Shown one piece after another: positions 45,074 through 57,564 of a DNA stretch of 64,000 bases. Numbering within the stretch: the stretch's first letter is position 1; each line of letters opens with the position of its first letter. The stretch is from Condylostoma magnum. Lineage: Eukaryota > Ciliophora > Heterotrichea > Heterotrichida > Condylostomatidae. The notes beneath the pieces were generated by a model, which saw nothing but the letters and a program-made list of their open reading frames with translations, did no database searches and was not told where the DNA came from. Both the position numbers and the translations under genes were made by a program. The stretch lies in assembly GCA_920105805.1 (NCBI GenBank), contig CAKKTI010000051.1:1-64000 (forward strand), written 5' to 3'.

Positions 45074-48000
45074 CTAATTTTTCGATCTTTTTACCAAACA
45101 TATGATCACTATAACAATTATTACAACAATTCCACCCATAAGAGCAGCAAAGGATAATATAGGCGTACGAAATAAAACATGCTCTATAGCACATATGCAA
45201 GCTCATAATACTACCCCTACTTCCGTAGATACTCATATATTAAACCTATTTGCAAGGCATGGCTATTTCATAAAAGACAGTATTAAAAGTATAAGCATGG
45301 CTATAAATGTAAATATCAACTGAACTAGTATATTATCAGCATAAAACACATATGAAATAGCAGCCAGTAGTTTAAACTATCTAAGGAGAATTATAAATCA
45401 AGGTTCAAATTTTAGATCTAAAGAATGATCCATGTACTAAATCTACGGACTTAAAGTAATTGCAAATGGATAGTAAATAAGCAAAGATATTTAATCAAAT
45501 GTTCAATATAGAAATCAGTCCTCAGAGAAACACTCAATATCATCTTTGATTTTCAGCTATAGTTTATTTTCACTACTGTTATATTCACAATTATTTATAT
45601 CTATTAAGCCTTTCACAATTATCATGAATAAGATTTATCCAGATAGCTTTAGAAGTTAAATTAGGTAAAATTAGTAATCTCCCATACTTAAGCTATATCC
45701 ATTGTTATTCTTCCCGAATTTCCCTTTTTTGGTTTAATATCAGGCCCAAGGCACTAATAAAATAAATGTTCAAGAAAAAATGATCACTCCTCAAAATGTA
45801 ATCTGAAATTAATCAATTTCAAGTTTTAAAGCTTTGCTTATTTATTAAACAATGTTTAATTCCTCTTGATATTCTTCGGGTTATTCTGATAATCAGTTTA
45901 CAGATAAAACTGGGCTAAGAAATAAAAAGAATTCTAATATATTACTTGTTATTGCTATTATATTTGTTATGTTAAAATGAAGCACAATTTATTGTTTTGG
46001 CTATTACTTTCCATTATGGCATATATCTAGTAGTATCATGCACAGTTCTTAAAGCTCAGGAGGCTCTGATATTTCTTATTCTTAAATTTGTGTATTTTCT
46101 GATTTTTCCTCTACGCTGAATTTATTAATCAACCCTCATATAAAATTTCAGCATTAAGTTGGTTGCAATTTTTCCTCTTATTGTGAACTTTCTTGTTAAT
46201 TTTCTCCCTTTTATTATTGAATAATATCTCTTTAAGTTTACAATTCATCAATTTCACTCTGCATCTAAATGATCGAATCACTCATTGAATACTCTTCACT
46301 GTCTATGCGGATATCTTATTAACTTTGTATTTGCTATTAAATATGAAGTCTTTATGATTAAATTTCATATTTTATTTCTTACAGAGATGGAAACTCACAT
46401 TTAACTAATTAAGGATTGTTTTAAGCAATGTTTATATAAAAGACTTATTCAAATAGTTATTATTCGTTCTCAAAATGGTATTACTTTGCTGCTTTTACTC
46501 ATTCCTATACACATTGATTTAAAAATGTAGATAATGAAATGGTATCATCAGTTATTTCTTTAAAAATAAGCATAAAGATTGTTTATCCTATTACATCCTG
46601 TAGTCCTAGATCATAGCACATATTATAATATGCGATTTCATCTAACTATTTATATGGACTATCATTTTTATAATGCTTGAATATCATTGTATATCATTTA
46701 ATTCTTTTATTTTAATCTTTACAAAGCGATAAATACTCTTTACTACCTAATATATAGTTTTATTGTATTTAAAACTCTGAGGTATAATTCAAATCTTGTA
46801 ATTATTATACTAAATGCTCAGTATTCTTAATCTATTTATAGTATTGATCGTCATATTTTTTAATTTTCTTTTACTTTTTATGCATAGTTTTCTCTTCTAA
46901 TTATGATTTTAGTTATTAAATCTCATCATTAATCATTATTTCGTGGTCTTTGAATACTTCCTTAAAAATTTACTGTTTTACTTAGATCATTTCCTCTTCA
47001 ATGTCTTATTGACCACATAAATTCGATAATCATTTACTAATTTTAATTTAATCCTATTTCAGTATATTTAAATTCTACTTTTATCTTATCTTTTTTATGT
47101 ATGATTCCTTTGGAATAATTTGCATAGTTGTAAAATCCTTTTATGATTAACTTTTAGATGTGTATATCAACCCCCTCTTATCATTAAATATCTATTCCAA
47201 TTGATTCTCATCTTTCATTTAGTAATCATATATAAATCTTGTTATCTCATCATTAATTTTAATTTTTCTACTATTTAAAGTTTTTCTGATATTTCTGCAT
47301 ACTATTTTTGCAATTCTTTCTTTCTCAGCTGCATTAATACTAATTTGATACCCAATGCTTACTATACTAATCATCAATATAAGTAGAGTAAGGCAATAAA
47401 GTACTAAAACTCTTACTATTCATTCTTTTTCTTCATAGGTATTGTATTTAATTAGAATATAAGGTAGAATTGCAAGAAATGGCAGTACGAAAAGTGTATA
47501 GAAAGTTATTCCACATATGCCAATTAAAGTATTTCCATATTATCTGAACCAAAATTTTACAAGGATCATAATAATGTAAAAAATTGTCTAAATGAATGAA
47601 GCTACAATTATTACAATGATTCCTGGTATTGCAATACTTAAATTATAAGTCATTAGTAGAATAGCTTCTACTATTATATTAAAACCTATAAAAATTATTA
47701 GTCAAGATTTAAGGGCCTGAGAAGCAATTACTTAACATTTCAGAGATTATTTTGTGCTTTTCCTCTAACTTCCAGCTAAGATCTAGGATATTGTTAATTC
47801 CCTTTATTCCTTTTTATACAGTTTAATACTAGTTAAGCTGTTGATATTAAAATTACAATAAATTACTGAGATAAGCGAACCAATTTAGAATCCATCTAAT
47901 TCATCTGATATTTCTGCTTATAAGCTAAACTTTGTATAAATATTCGCTGCAAGGGAAACAGTGCATAGAATTACAAAAAGCCATTATAGTATTTATGATA

Positions 48001-49408
48001 AGTTTAATTCAAGTTATTAATCTTATTCTTCCAATTATTTTACATATCCAAATAATAGGAGATAGCCTATAGTAAAAGAAATTATTACTAAAGTAATCAG
48101 ACTTATAAGATCTTAAATTTACTGACTTCAAAATACTATAAATATTAAGGGAAGGATAAAGAGATAGCATAATACTCCTTAAAGCATCAAAGCAAACTTC
48201 TAATTTCCTTATCTTAATGTACTAATTGTGTTTCAATAAATTAAGGTTAATATAATGCCTAATAGGACAAACATAAGGTATCAATACTCTTAAATAACAG
48301 ATTTTACAGGTTAATAGAAAGGACTGGCCATTATACTCATAATAACTGCATAAATCAATAGAGTAACTGATTATTTGCCTGCTTATTGAATATTAGTTGC
48401 TATAAAAATATTCCCTATTATAACAAAAATAGGGCTTACTAAAATGATTATCATATTGAAAATTAATTCATCAGTTTAAAACTTTTATTCTTTAATAATC
48501 GTGTATATCTCAGTGGCACTATAGCAAATAACAAATATGAGTCCCATGTACTGAACTCCAATAACTATTAAATCGAAATTTTTATGCATAAGTCTCATTA
48601 TTTTGCTGACTTCAATGCTCTAAGTTTCAATACCTCGTCATTGTTTTTCTCTTAAATTATGCACTAAATAGATTCCAAAGGTAATTAAACTTACTACATA
48701 GATTAATATAAAGATGCTAAATAGTATCTAAAGATCCTCCTATGAGGTTTCTTCATCTTTTACTAAAATATATACAGCAGCATTTAAAAGTACAGTAAAT
48801 ATACTAAAGTACAGCGTACTTGAAAAAATAGAACCTAATAAAGGAGATTTTTACTCACTAATAGCATTTCTGATATATCTTACAATACTAAAGTACACTA
48901 AAAGTAGAGGTAGATAAATAAGATATCAGGAATCAGAAAAAGCTAAAAAATCAAGAAATAGGAGGCTTACTAATAATGATATAGGGAGTATTATAAAAAT
49001 TGTTAGCAAAGCAATTAAAATTCATAACCTTAGTCTTAATTTCATGTACAGAATACCAAAAATAGGGCTAATTGTTTAAACAGCTAAAATAAATCGGCCA
49101 AAATTAAACTTTAGTTCCAATTCGTTATCTAAATTTACCATAATATTCTGTATTCATATGATAGAGAAGACCATTGAGAGAATGTAAAACAATACTTCTA
49201 TGAAATCATACTTATTTATTTCCTTTATTAAAATTCTTCGTTAGTTTCTAATCTAAGTATACAGTTTATCTGCTTCTTATTTGAGTTAATTCATTAATTA
49301 TCTATTATTAGGTCAATTGTTATTTTCCAATAGCTGAATATCATTATTCGATACATTAAATGTATTATGTAATGTTAAGTCTTCACTATTTATTTGCCTT
49401 TGCTTCAT
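45074..49408 (-). CDS. Very large polytopic membrane protein, unknown
   Basis: 1444 aa in one frame. Architecture: short acidic N-terminus; about 18 predicted membrane helices to residue 740 (e.g. WILIALLTIFIILPISLLV, LIVIGVQYMGLIFVICYSA, IPGIIVIIVASFIQTIFYII); a cytosolic middle of some 350 residues with Gln-rich coiled coils and a helical domain (YYNMCYDLGLQDVIGQTIF); then a C-terminal membrane module of about seven helices containing NNCEYNS, CFSEDW and a FMKQPC turn, ending LVKRSKN at TAG 45074-45076. Such N- and C-terminal bundles with a cytosolic middle recur in ciliate surface proteins, but I recognise no channel or transporter signature. Confidence 0.78.
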
Positions 49409-49930
49409 TTTATATATAGTATTTAACTGTTATTTTTACAGGTAATATACAATAGTTTCATAAAGTAATTTAACCAATTGTATTTCCTTCTTTAATAGAT
49501 TTATAATTATTTAAAATTAGATTCAATGAATAAAAGTAGTTAATTTTATACTAGCATGAAAATGTAATTAATCTCTTAATAAAGCTTTATACATTTTATA
49601 ATACCTGTTAATTATATAATTAGAAAGTAAGCTTCAATTATATTTTTAATAATATTTGAAATGCTTTATTTTATTCCTTTTATGCAACTTTTTTAAACTT
49701 TAATAGACAATCAATACTAAAATAACCTAGTTTATATTTTGAATATATTAGCAATGCTTATTGCATCACTTTCCCTGATTATAACTACACCTTAAATCCT
49801 TAATAAAAGTTGATATATTATTACATATTTATTAGATTAACCATATATCTATAGAGTATTAGTTCTATATATACATAACAACATTTTACTCCCTCTAACG
49901 ATTTTTTATTACAACTTTCTATTATATTTT
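49409..49930. other. 522-nt AT-rich intergenic region
   Basis: Between two minus-strand genes. All frames are formally open under this code but composition is not coding-like. TATATATAAA directly precedes the ATG at 49408. No tRNA, repeat or terminator seen. Confidence 0.6.
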
Positions 49931-51434
49931 TTACTTATTAATAGATTTCCTCCTTTTGAATAAAGGCCCATTTCTTGCAGGAGAATGCTTTCTTCTATTG
50001 CTTGGCGTAATAGCTCTTCCCTTAAGATCCATACTTGCTCTTTTACCTTGCATTGCAGCAACCTTTTACTGATAAACTGAATTTTTTGTCATTTAATTGT
50101 TACTGTTTTACCTTTTTTTCCTTAATTTCTCCTTAGGTTTGCTATTAGGAGCAGTTTTGGGTCCAAGTCCCGGTGTTAAATTCCTATAAGGAATCTCCTA
50201 AGGTAATTTCATTCTTTTATCCTTAACTGAATTTTACTCTTATTAACTACAAGCATTTTAACTATTAGAGTTAGAGATATTACTACTATTTGCAGTTTTA
50301 TACCTTTCTATAGGCTAATTCCCTAAGATTTCGTCTAAAGTTACATCTTTATACTCATTCCTATCAGTGTCAATTAAATTATAAACAAGCTCTTCACTTT
50401 CCTTAACCGAAATTTTTGCCTAGGTGAAAATTTCCTATAACTGTACTTTAGTTACCTGCGAGTATAGCAGTTTCTCCAATCTTTGCCTTAAATCTCCAGC
50501 TTTATCAGGAGTAATAACACCCTTGCTATTTTTATTCTAACATTCAATCAACTTTTTAAGAAGTTTCAATTTTGCAGATTCATCAATAACCTATTCAAAC
50601 TCCTAACTTTCATTATTTAGATCTTTAGCCTCATAACTAAAATACTCAGGAAGAGGAGCTGCCAGGGGTGTCGGAGGATCAGATTAAATTTCCTTAGGAT
50701 CTACATATTCATAGTATTTTCTATTAACATCATTCAGCATGGAAATTAAGCTTTTTGCAACAGATTCTAATGTACTTACTAACATGTTTAAGTGACTAGT
50801 CATTTTAGCCTCTGGATCCTCACTTCTAGGAGAACTTGCATTGCTCTCTCATTCCTCGTTTTGGATTTCTTATTGAGTAGCTGCCAGACTGCTCAGTACA
50901 CTTGGCTCTATGTTGATTTTTGTGAAGGAAATATGCTCATCTAGGACGTTTGAGGGAACTAAGGGTTTTAGGACTTTTCTAAGATCAAAATCTTAGTTTT
51001 ACAGGTATTCAATCATATCAGCTCTACACCTTTCTCTGTATTCTTTTATGATCGAATTGACGTGGCAGATTTCTCTGTATATTTCCTCGCTTTGAAGACG
51101 GAAGGAAATCTTCACAATTTCAGTCTGCTATTTAAGATGTTTAAGTTTCTATTTTGCTTTTATTAGCTGGTTTTAATGATTCGTCGTATACTGACTTAGA
51201 GTGTTAATAATTTTGCTCTGATATCGATCGCTTTCGTACATTGAGCTTGCTAAATTGGCAATCTTTTCAAATTTGATTAGATCAATGCCAATCATTTGAG
51301 AATTCTGAGTAAGATTTACATACAGGCAATGATTACAGTTCTATACCGTCTAAAGTTCTAATTAGTTCTTTGTGTTACATTGTAAGTTATCTATTCAGCT
51401 TCTTTAGTTGTTGGAAAGATTTTTAGTTGTTCAT
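49931..51434 (-). CDS. Coiled-coil/helical protein with EF-hand-like segment, one small intron
   Basis: 494 aa after removal of a 19-nt intron (51305-51323). Starts MNNQKSFQQLKKLNRQLTMQ; a coiled-coil N-terminal half (SSMYESDRYQSKIINTLSQY, AKQKLKHLKQQTEIVKISF), a helical middle (MLVSTLESVAKSLISMLNDV), an EF-hand-like stretch (EELVYNLIDTDRNEYKDVTL) without complete Ca2+ ligands, and a long basic tail (PSNRRKHSPARNG). The intron is needed to join two coding-like frames. Stop TAA 49931-49933. Not recognised; centrosomal/ciliary style. Confidence 0.65.
51305..51323 (-). other. Predicted 19-nt spliceosomal intron
   Basis: Minus-strand GTATGTAAATCTTACTCAG. Removal joins GIELQSLP to NSQMIGIDLIKFEK in frame. 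A nested 15-nt GT..AG string (GTAAATCTTACTCAG) exists but gives the wrong frame. Confidence 0.65.
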
Positions 51435-51887
51435 TTTTGAAATTAAGAGAAATGGAAAAGTGTTATTATAGTAGTATAGTATTTTGTGGTTTTGTAGTTG
51501 TATATTGATTACTGCACTAATAATGTTTAGGATATAATATATTTTATTGGAATCTTAGAAAAGGATATTCGAAATTACTTATTTCATCATTTTAGTTTAT
51601 TTTTCCTAGTACATGATGCTTATAATTTTTAAATAGTAAGAATCGATAGTAATTATATTTCTTCAACAATAACCGACTATGTACATATAATGATATTATA
51701 TAATCCTTAAATGTGTTAAAGTCTCTAAAATAGAAAATTGTAGAGTTTGTAAATCGCTAGAAAGAATAAATGTAATCCATTTAATTAGTAAGCCAATTAC
51801 TCAAAAATAAGCACATAGAAATATCTAAATACATAATAGATAGATTATTCATTTCCATATTCAAACCATATAAATAATAAATGCACA
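51435..51887. other. 453-nt AT-rich intergenic region
   Basis: Lies between two minus-strand genes. No coding-like frame, RNA gene or repeat seen. Confidence 0.55.
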
Positions 51888-52175
51888 TTACTTTAACTAA
51901 TTTTCCAAGTTTGAACAATTATCCAATATTTGATTAACCTAATCTTACTCTAATTGATTCTATTAAGCCAATTAGGCTTCAGATTCAATTAAAGCTAATA
52001 GATTGCGTGTTCCTCTTTGTTTTCCAAGTCCCGCTAACGTAGGCTTTCTTATCTCCTTTCCATCTCTCTGTATAAATATTACATAATATTGTATCTGTTA
52101 TGTTGATCTATTACTCTCCTACCCCTGTGTTCTTTAATGTACTAATTGTAGACTCTACTATTCATCTTGCACCAT
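51888..52175 (-). CDS. Small protein, unknown
   Basis: 95 aa starting MVQDEQQSLQLVHQR, with a beta-like core (IQYYVIFIQRDGKEIRKP, TLAGLGKQRGTRNLLALI) and an amphipathic C-terminal helix (QDQVNQILDNCSNLENQLK). Stop TAA 51888-51890. Divergent from the coiled-coil gene at 52216, 40 nt between ATGs. Not recognised. Confidence 0.55.
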
Positions 52176-52215
52176 TTTATTACAACAAATCTTGGTAATA
52201 ATAAAAAGCTAAAAA

Positions 52216-52824
52216 ATGTCCTAAGGGGAAGATTAGATCATTTAATTTCTGGGTCAATGTATTGATCAACAACTAACTCCAGTGTATCAGGAGCTATAAT
52301 AATAAAAGGCTGATATTAGAAAATTGAATAACAATTTTCAATCCTTATAGTCCCATTTCACTAATCAACTGGCAGAATAATTCACCCAATCAATCTAAGG
52401 ACAATCAATGTACATCAGGTCAGCTGGCACTAAAAAGATAGTCCTTAATGGAAGCTTGAACGATATATCTAGAATCTCAGCAGAAAACCCAGATAAAAAG
52501 GATGCTATCCGTAAAAAGACATAGGAAGAATAAAAAAGAAGATTCGAAGGGGAGAAAAGAAGCTAAAAGGAAATTAAATAGAAGTAAGAGTAAGATAAAC
52601 TTGAAAAAGCAAGGCAACTTAAAATGCAGTAAGAGATCAATACAGCGACGCACTAGGAAATGATGGCCTAGAAGAGGTTAGAGTAAGATATGAAAAGGCT
52701 TTAAATGGCATAGAAGTTACTAGAAGCGGAGAAGAAGAAAAGAGAGGAGTTAGAGTAAAAGGCTAATGGAAGTTTTATAGGCGGAGATAAGAGAAATGAG
52801 AAAAAAGAATTAGTTGAGGGCTGA
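52216..52824 (+). CDS. Coiled-coil protein, unknown
   Basis: 202 aa. N-terminal helix (IIQFLGQCIDQQLTPVYQEL), a short central linker (SAGTKKIVLNGSLNDISRI) and a long Glu/Lys/Arg/Gln coiled coil (KRRFEGEKRSQKEIKQKQEQ). Ends KKELVEG at TGA 52822-52824. No family identified. Confidence 0.58.
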
Positions 52825-52902
52825 TTAAGTAGGTAAACTTTACCCTTTATTATTCTTTAATTATATCCATAAAAATTGTATCTAAATTACACTTTAATAC
52901 TA

Positions 52903-54420
52903 TCATCCTTCATACTTTTCAATTATTTTGTAAGTAGCAGTTGCATGGTTGGTTATTCCACTTTTTAAACTATTCATTAACAATTCTGAACTAAACCCAA
53001 GCTCATTTACCTTTTAAACTATGCTCAATTCAACCTTTTCTCTTTTAGGAGACTAGCTTCTACTTAATCCCCCTTATATCATCCAAGGATGCTGCATAAT
53101 TTAATTGAGTTTATATCTTTTATGAGGAACTGTATTCAATAATCCTCTTATAAGATCCTACGCCTCCTAACTTACAAAGGAAGGAATTTCATATCTTTCC
53201 TATAAAATTATTTTATGCAATTCATGAAGACTGTCAGCCTTGAAAGGAACAGTTCCAGTTAGCATTGAGTACAGTACAATTCCAAGGCTTCAAAGATCTA
53301 CAAAAAAGGGCTCATAGGGTAAATTTGCTACAACTTCAGGAGCAAGGTAAGCTGGAGTTCCACATTGCTCTTATATCAAATCATTACTTCTCACTAGCTT
53401 AGAAACTCCAAAATCACAAATTTTTGTCGTTTTTGTAAAGGAGCACAGCAGAATATTATCTAACTTTATATCTCTATGTATTATTTTTTAATTATGACAA
53501 GCTTAAACCCCTTAAACTACTTAGCTGAATATCGATCTAGCCTCATATTCACTAAAGCGTTTTTTCTGTTTAAGCAGATTTAAAGCATCTCCTCCTCCTG
53601 CATATTCTAGCACAATCATTAAACTTTTAGGAGTTTCAAAAACTTCATAGAAACTTATAACGTTTGTGTGATTTATGCACTTCATTATAAAGATTTCCTA
53701 GAATATCTTTTACTTGGCTTGGTCTTTTATCTAAGACTTTTTAATCTTCTTAATTGCAACAGGATGGCCAGTTAGTATGTGAGTGGCTAGATACACATCA
53801 GCAAAGGCTCCTTTTCCAATTTTCTCTATTATATTGTAATACTCTTTGCTAGTTGGAGGTATAGCGTTCTTTTTACTCATATGATGTCTTATGATGCTTA
53901 TTAGCTTCCCCCTCTCAATTTCAATTTACATCTGTGAACTTTTCAATTCTTAGTTTAAACTAATAACTTCTCCGAATCTATTAGCCAATAATTGTTTAAT
54001 ATCTTTTGAGCTGTTATTTTACTTCTTACTCTTGCATACTGATAGATTTTACTATGAAGCATTCACAGCTTTCTTAGACTTTCTCCTAAAAGCTTTTACT
54101 TATTACAATTTGTTATTTGAGTTATTCCTGCTATTCTACTTACTATTTTTGAGCACAGTAGCCACATCCGACCTCAGCCTTCTATGTTTGGGCTTGGCCC
54201 TGAAAGTAGCATGAGGCGATGTTGGCACACTGGTATTAATTTTCCTTTTACATTCCAACGAACTTTTTCTTGAAATTAAGCTCAAATTACCAGTTCTCAC
54301 TGCCTTTTTTTGCCTAATTTTCTTCCTTAGCTTAATAACAACAGCTGAATTATTAGCTCGATTAATTTTTTCAACACTAGCCCTCCTAACTTTTTTCCTC
54401 AGCTCCCTTTTCTTTTACAT
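52903..54420 (-). CDS. CAMK/AMPK-related protein kinase with basic N-terminal extension
   Basis: 505 aa. The first 180 residues are Lys/Arg/Ser-rich and disordered (QKKRELRKKVRRASVEKI, KHRRLRSDVATVLK). Kinase domain from about residue 195: IGKGAFADVYLA, VAIKKIKK, IIHRDIKLDNILL, CDFGVSKLV, GTPAYLAPEVV, VDLWSLGIVLYSMLTG. A C-terminal UBA/KA-like tail (VNELGFSSELLMNSLKSG, HATATYKIIEKYEG) matches the SNF1/MARK branch. TGA 52903-52905 right after KYEG is taken as stop, with a TAG behind it. The short form starting at 53880 lacks the basic extension. Confidence 0.88.
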
Positions 54421-54466
54421 ATTTTAAGCAAAATTTTCTCAAGTATAGCAAAAATTAACTCGCAAT

Positions 54467-55546
54467 ATGGCCCAACTGGACCCTTTATGAAAATTTTGTT
54501 AGTTATTAGACAGACTGGTAATGAACGAGCGACGTATAATAGAATGCATTACTCTTTTAGCCCGTGACTACTCTGCTTACTATGCGTAAGCCTTTGTAGA
54601 TCATCTATAGGCCAGATTCTACAACCTAAACCAGTCGAGCCGTATGCTATACTACTTATATGTAATAGACTCCCTTACCTTTAACGTGTATATATACAGA
54701 GAGAAGTTTGACCACTGTGTAGAGCGCATGTTCACTGAGGCCTACAGGGCCTCAGACCAGTCAGCATAGAGAGACATAGAAAAACTGCTGACTATATGGG
54801 AAGAGTAATAGCGATTCTCCCGGCATACTCTAGATTTGATGCGAGAAAGAATGGCCCCAACTCCTCCAATGGTCATATCTCCCACCGACTCACCTGTTCC
54901 CGGATTATTTGACCTATCAGATTAAGTTTAAGAATGGCTTAGCAGCCATTCGCAGTGTCCTTAGGATTTATTAATGTAAGGAATAGAGGATAACTACCCA
55001 CTTTTGTTTACTCAGCTGTTGTAAGCTGAGGTGAGTAAATGGGAGAAGGAAAGGCTGAATTAAAGAGTTAATTATGTATAAGAGAATTAGTTATTAAATG
55101 AGTTGTATGAAGAATTACCAAGGTAGTGTTTTACTTGTGGAATGAGGTTTATTTTAGACTCTGAGCTAGATGCTCACCTTGACTGGCATTACGAGAGTAA
55201 TAGTAAAAGGATTCAAGGTGTTATTGATAACCCGTGGCTTCCTACTCCGTAGGAGTGGATTGAGGGAGTTCAGGAGTAAAAGAAGTAGTAGGTATAGGAG
55301 CAGGTGGAGAAGCCTGAGGTTTGGACTGTTTGCGACCCTGATTAGTTGTTTTGTGCTATTTGTGGATAGTAGTTTGATGCAGAGCCTAGGAAAGGTAGTT
55401 GGTTGTGCAGAGATGCAGCTAGGGTTTATGTAGAGGACAAAGGGATTGACATTGTGCTACACTTGGACTGTGTTTAGGATGATAATGAGCAAGAGGAGAT
55501 TTTAATGCCTAAGCAGTTGAGGACGTTTGAGGATAGTTTTGTTTAG
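54467..55546 (+). CDS. PCF11: Pcf11-like pre-mRNA 3'-end processing factor
   Basis: 359 aa. N-terminal CTD-interacting domain: RRIIECITLLARDYSAYYAQ, DHLQARFYNLNQSSRMLYYL, YVIDSLTFNVYIYREKF. After a linker come two zinc fingers: CFTCGMRFILDSELDAHLDW-H (C2H2) and CAICGQQFDAEPRKGSW...HLDC (CCHC), flanking a Trp/Glu helix, the arrangement of the Pcf11 C-terminus that binds Clp1. Shorter than yeast Pcf11 (626 aa). Couples cleavage/polyadenylation to Pol II termination. Stop TAG-TAA 55544-55549. Confidence 0.9.
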
Positions 55547-55727
55547 TAATGGTATATTTAATTCACTGATTTAGTTATAAAGCATATTATGAATGGTAAT
55601 AATCATGATTTTAAGCATATTGTCAATATATAGCTGATATATCGCTAATTGATAGTATAGCAACGGTTATCTAAGTATGTTAATTAGTTATAGGTATATA
55701 TACTGTCTTTTATTGTTATTGTCAGAT

Positions 55728-55800
55728 GGGAGTCTAGCTCAAATGGTAGAGCGCTCGCTTAGCATGCGAGAGGCACCGGGATCGATGCCCGGGTCTTCCA
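55728..55800 (+). tRNA. tRNA-Ala (anticodon AGC)
   Basis: 73 nt cloverleaf: acceptor gggagtc/gtcttcc, D arm gctc..gagc, anticodon stem ctcgc/gcgag with loop ttagcat (AGC at 55761-55763), T arm ccggg atcgatg cccgg, discriminator A. The G3:U70 pair, the main alanine identity element, is present; position 6-67 is a T-T mismatch. Internal A and B boxes are intact; no intron. Confidence 0.96.
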
Positions 55801-55801
55801 C

Positions 55802-55807
55802 TTTTTT
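55802..55807 (+). terminator. RNA polymerase III terminator
   Basis: Six T immediately downstream of the tRNA-Ala gene. Confidence 0.85.
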
Positions 55808-55977
55808 AATTTTGTAAGGAATCTGTTAATAATTGACTTATAGAGTTATCATATGTACTTGTATATTACTACTGTAATTATAATGCTCATCAAAAATTTC
55901 GGTAAAAGGAAAATAGTATAAAAATTAGTTTTAAGGTAATTATCACAGTTAATATTTCACTTTTAATCAATAAACTA

Positions 55978-56727
55978 ATGCAACACAATATGAATGATTT
56001 ACTACTGTAATATTGGAATACTAATAATATACTAAGAGCATTTCTTGAAAACCCAACATAATTAAATAGCAGAGATACAGAAAGTATTAGAGCCTAACTT
56101 GCCATAGATAATGGATTAGTAATAAAATCACAGAAGTTATAGCACTAAGTGGAACTAGGCATAGATGAAGTAGATTAATTACTACATAACATCTAGACTA
56201 TTATACTATACGAAACATCCAGTACAATAACAGAGCGACTAATGATAAAATCAGCCTAAACAGCTCTCATCAAAGGGAAAACTGTCCACTTCATTACAAT
56301 TTCCTCTTTCATAGGTAATCAATTCAAACAAAAAGTCGGTATTTCCAACAACCTAACAATTACTTCAATTTTTAGCATCTATCACTTAATCTACCACCTC
56401 AACCAACTAACTTCCAACCCTCCAAGCCTCCTAATACTCCACCAAGTCCCACCATACTTCCACTCCGTCCCAAACTAATTTTCCCTCCCAGATCTCAGCA
56501 AATCTCTGGAATCCTGCTTAAAACGCCTATCAACTACCTCCAGCCTTCTAGTAACCCCTAAGTAGACAGGCAGCAAACTCCACAAAGACGGCTGAGAAAT
56601 GGAACCTAAGAGCTTCTCCGAATCTTTCCCTCTAAAAATCCGCATATCATCTCAAGAAGCCTCTATAAGGCTCCGTTTAATCCACAAAACAATCACAGAC
56701 ATCCACCTAAGCCCTTCCTCCCTTTAA
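55978..56727 (+). CDS. Unknown protein, possibly ATPase/recombinase-like
   Basis: 249 aa. Helical N-terminus (LLLQYWNTNNILRAFLENP, ESIRAQLAIDNGLVIKSQ), then strand-like segments (KTVHFITISSFIGNQF, SIFSIYHLIYHLNQL, SLLILHQVPPYF, SSLLVTPKQTGSKL) arranged like a RecA/RAD51-paralogue core, though no Walker A GKT with correct context is seen. Unusually C-rich codon use compared with neighbours. Stop TAA 56725-56727, 35 nt before 14-3-3. Assignment is speculative. Confidence 0.55.
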
Positions 56728-56762
56728 AATTTCTTCTTAAAAATAAGCGGCCATAAATCAAA

Positions 56763-57506
56763 ATGTCCATTGACGATTTGTCTACTCTTTCCCGCGATTA
56801 ACTAGTCTACCTCTCACGCATGGCCGAGCAGTCAGAGAGATACGAGGAAATGATCCAGTTTGTGAAAGCTTTCATTGCCCTAGGAGGCGAGCTTTCCGTG
56901 GAGGAACGTAATATTCTTTCAGTGGCCTTTAAGAACGTAGTAGGTGCTTTGAGAAGTGCATGGAGGGTGCTGAGTAGTATTATTAAGAAGGAGGAGAGGA
57001 GGGGTAATGCAGACCAGCAGGCCCGCGCCCAGACATACAGGGACCAGACTGAGGAGGAGTTGAAGAGGTACTGCAATGAAATCTGTGACATTGTTGACAG
57101 AGACTTACTCCCCAGAGCCACCACTGAGGAAGGAAAGGTGTTCTACTGGAAGATGAAGGGAGATTACTATAGGTACATTGCTGAGTTTGTACAAGGGGCT
57201 GAGAAAGACAGTGTTTCTACCCAGGCTGATAACGCGTACTCTGAGGCAAGAAAGATCTCTGATGAACAGCTAACTCCTACTCATCCCACAAGACTTGGAC
57301 TTGCACTCAATTACTCTGTGTTCTTCTATGAAATTCTAGGAAAAACCTAAGATGCTTGTGATATGGCACAAAAATCATTCGATGAAGCTATTCCTGGATT
57401 GGATGATATATCAGAGAGTGATTATAAAGATACTACTTTGATATTACAGTTGCTCAGAGATAATTTAACATTGTGGAAGTCTGAGGTTGAAGATGCACAG
57501 CAGTAA
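56763..57506 (+). CDS. 14-3-3 protein
   Basis: 247 aa, full length. Nine-helix 14-3-3 fold with the phosphopeptide-binding residues in conserved contexts: [82 protein letters not shown]. Ends DAQQ at TAA 57504-57506. Strikingly few TAA/TAG Gln codons (one, in GKTQDAC), while CAG is used for most Gln, as expected in a highly expressed gene. Confidence 0.97.
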
Positions 57507-57564
57507 TTGGTTAATTGAGTCTTTTATTAAATGTTAAGTTTATAGTAATTATATACTAACTAAA

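Noticed and set aside
56807-57124. Minus-strand ORF opposite 14-3-3
   Set aside because: Antisense shadow of a highly conserved gene.
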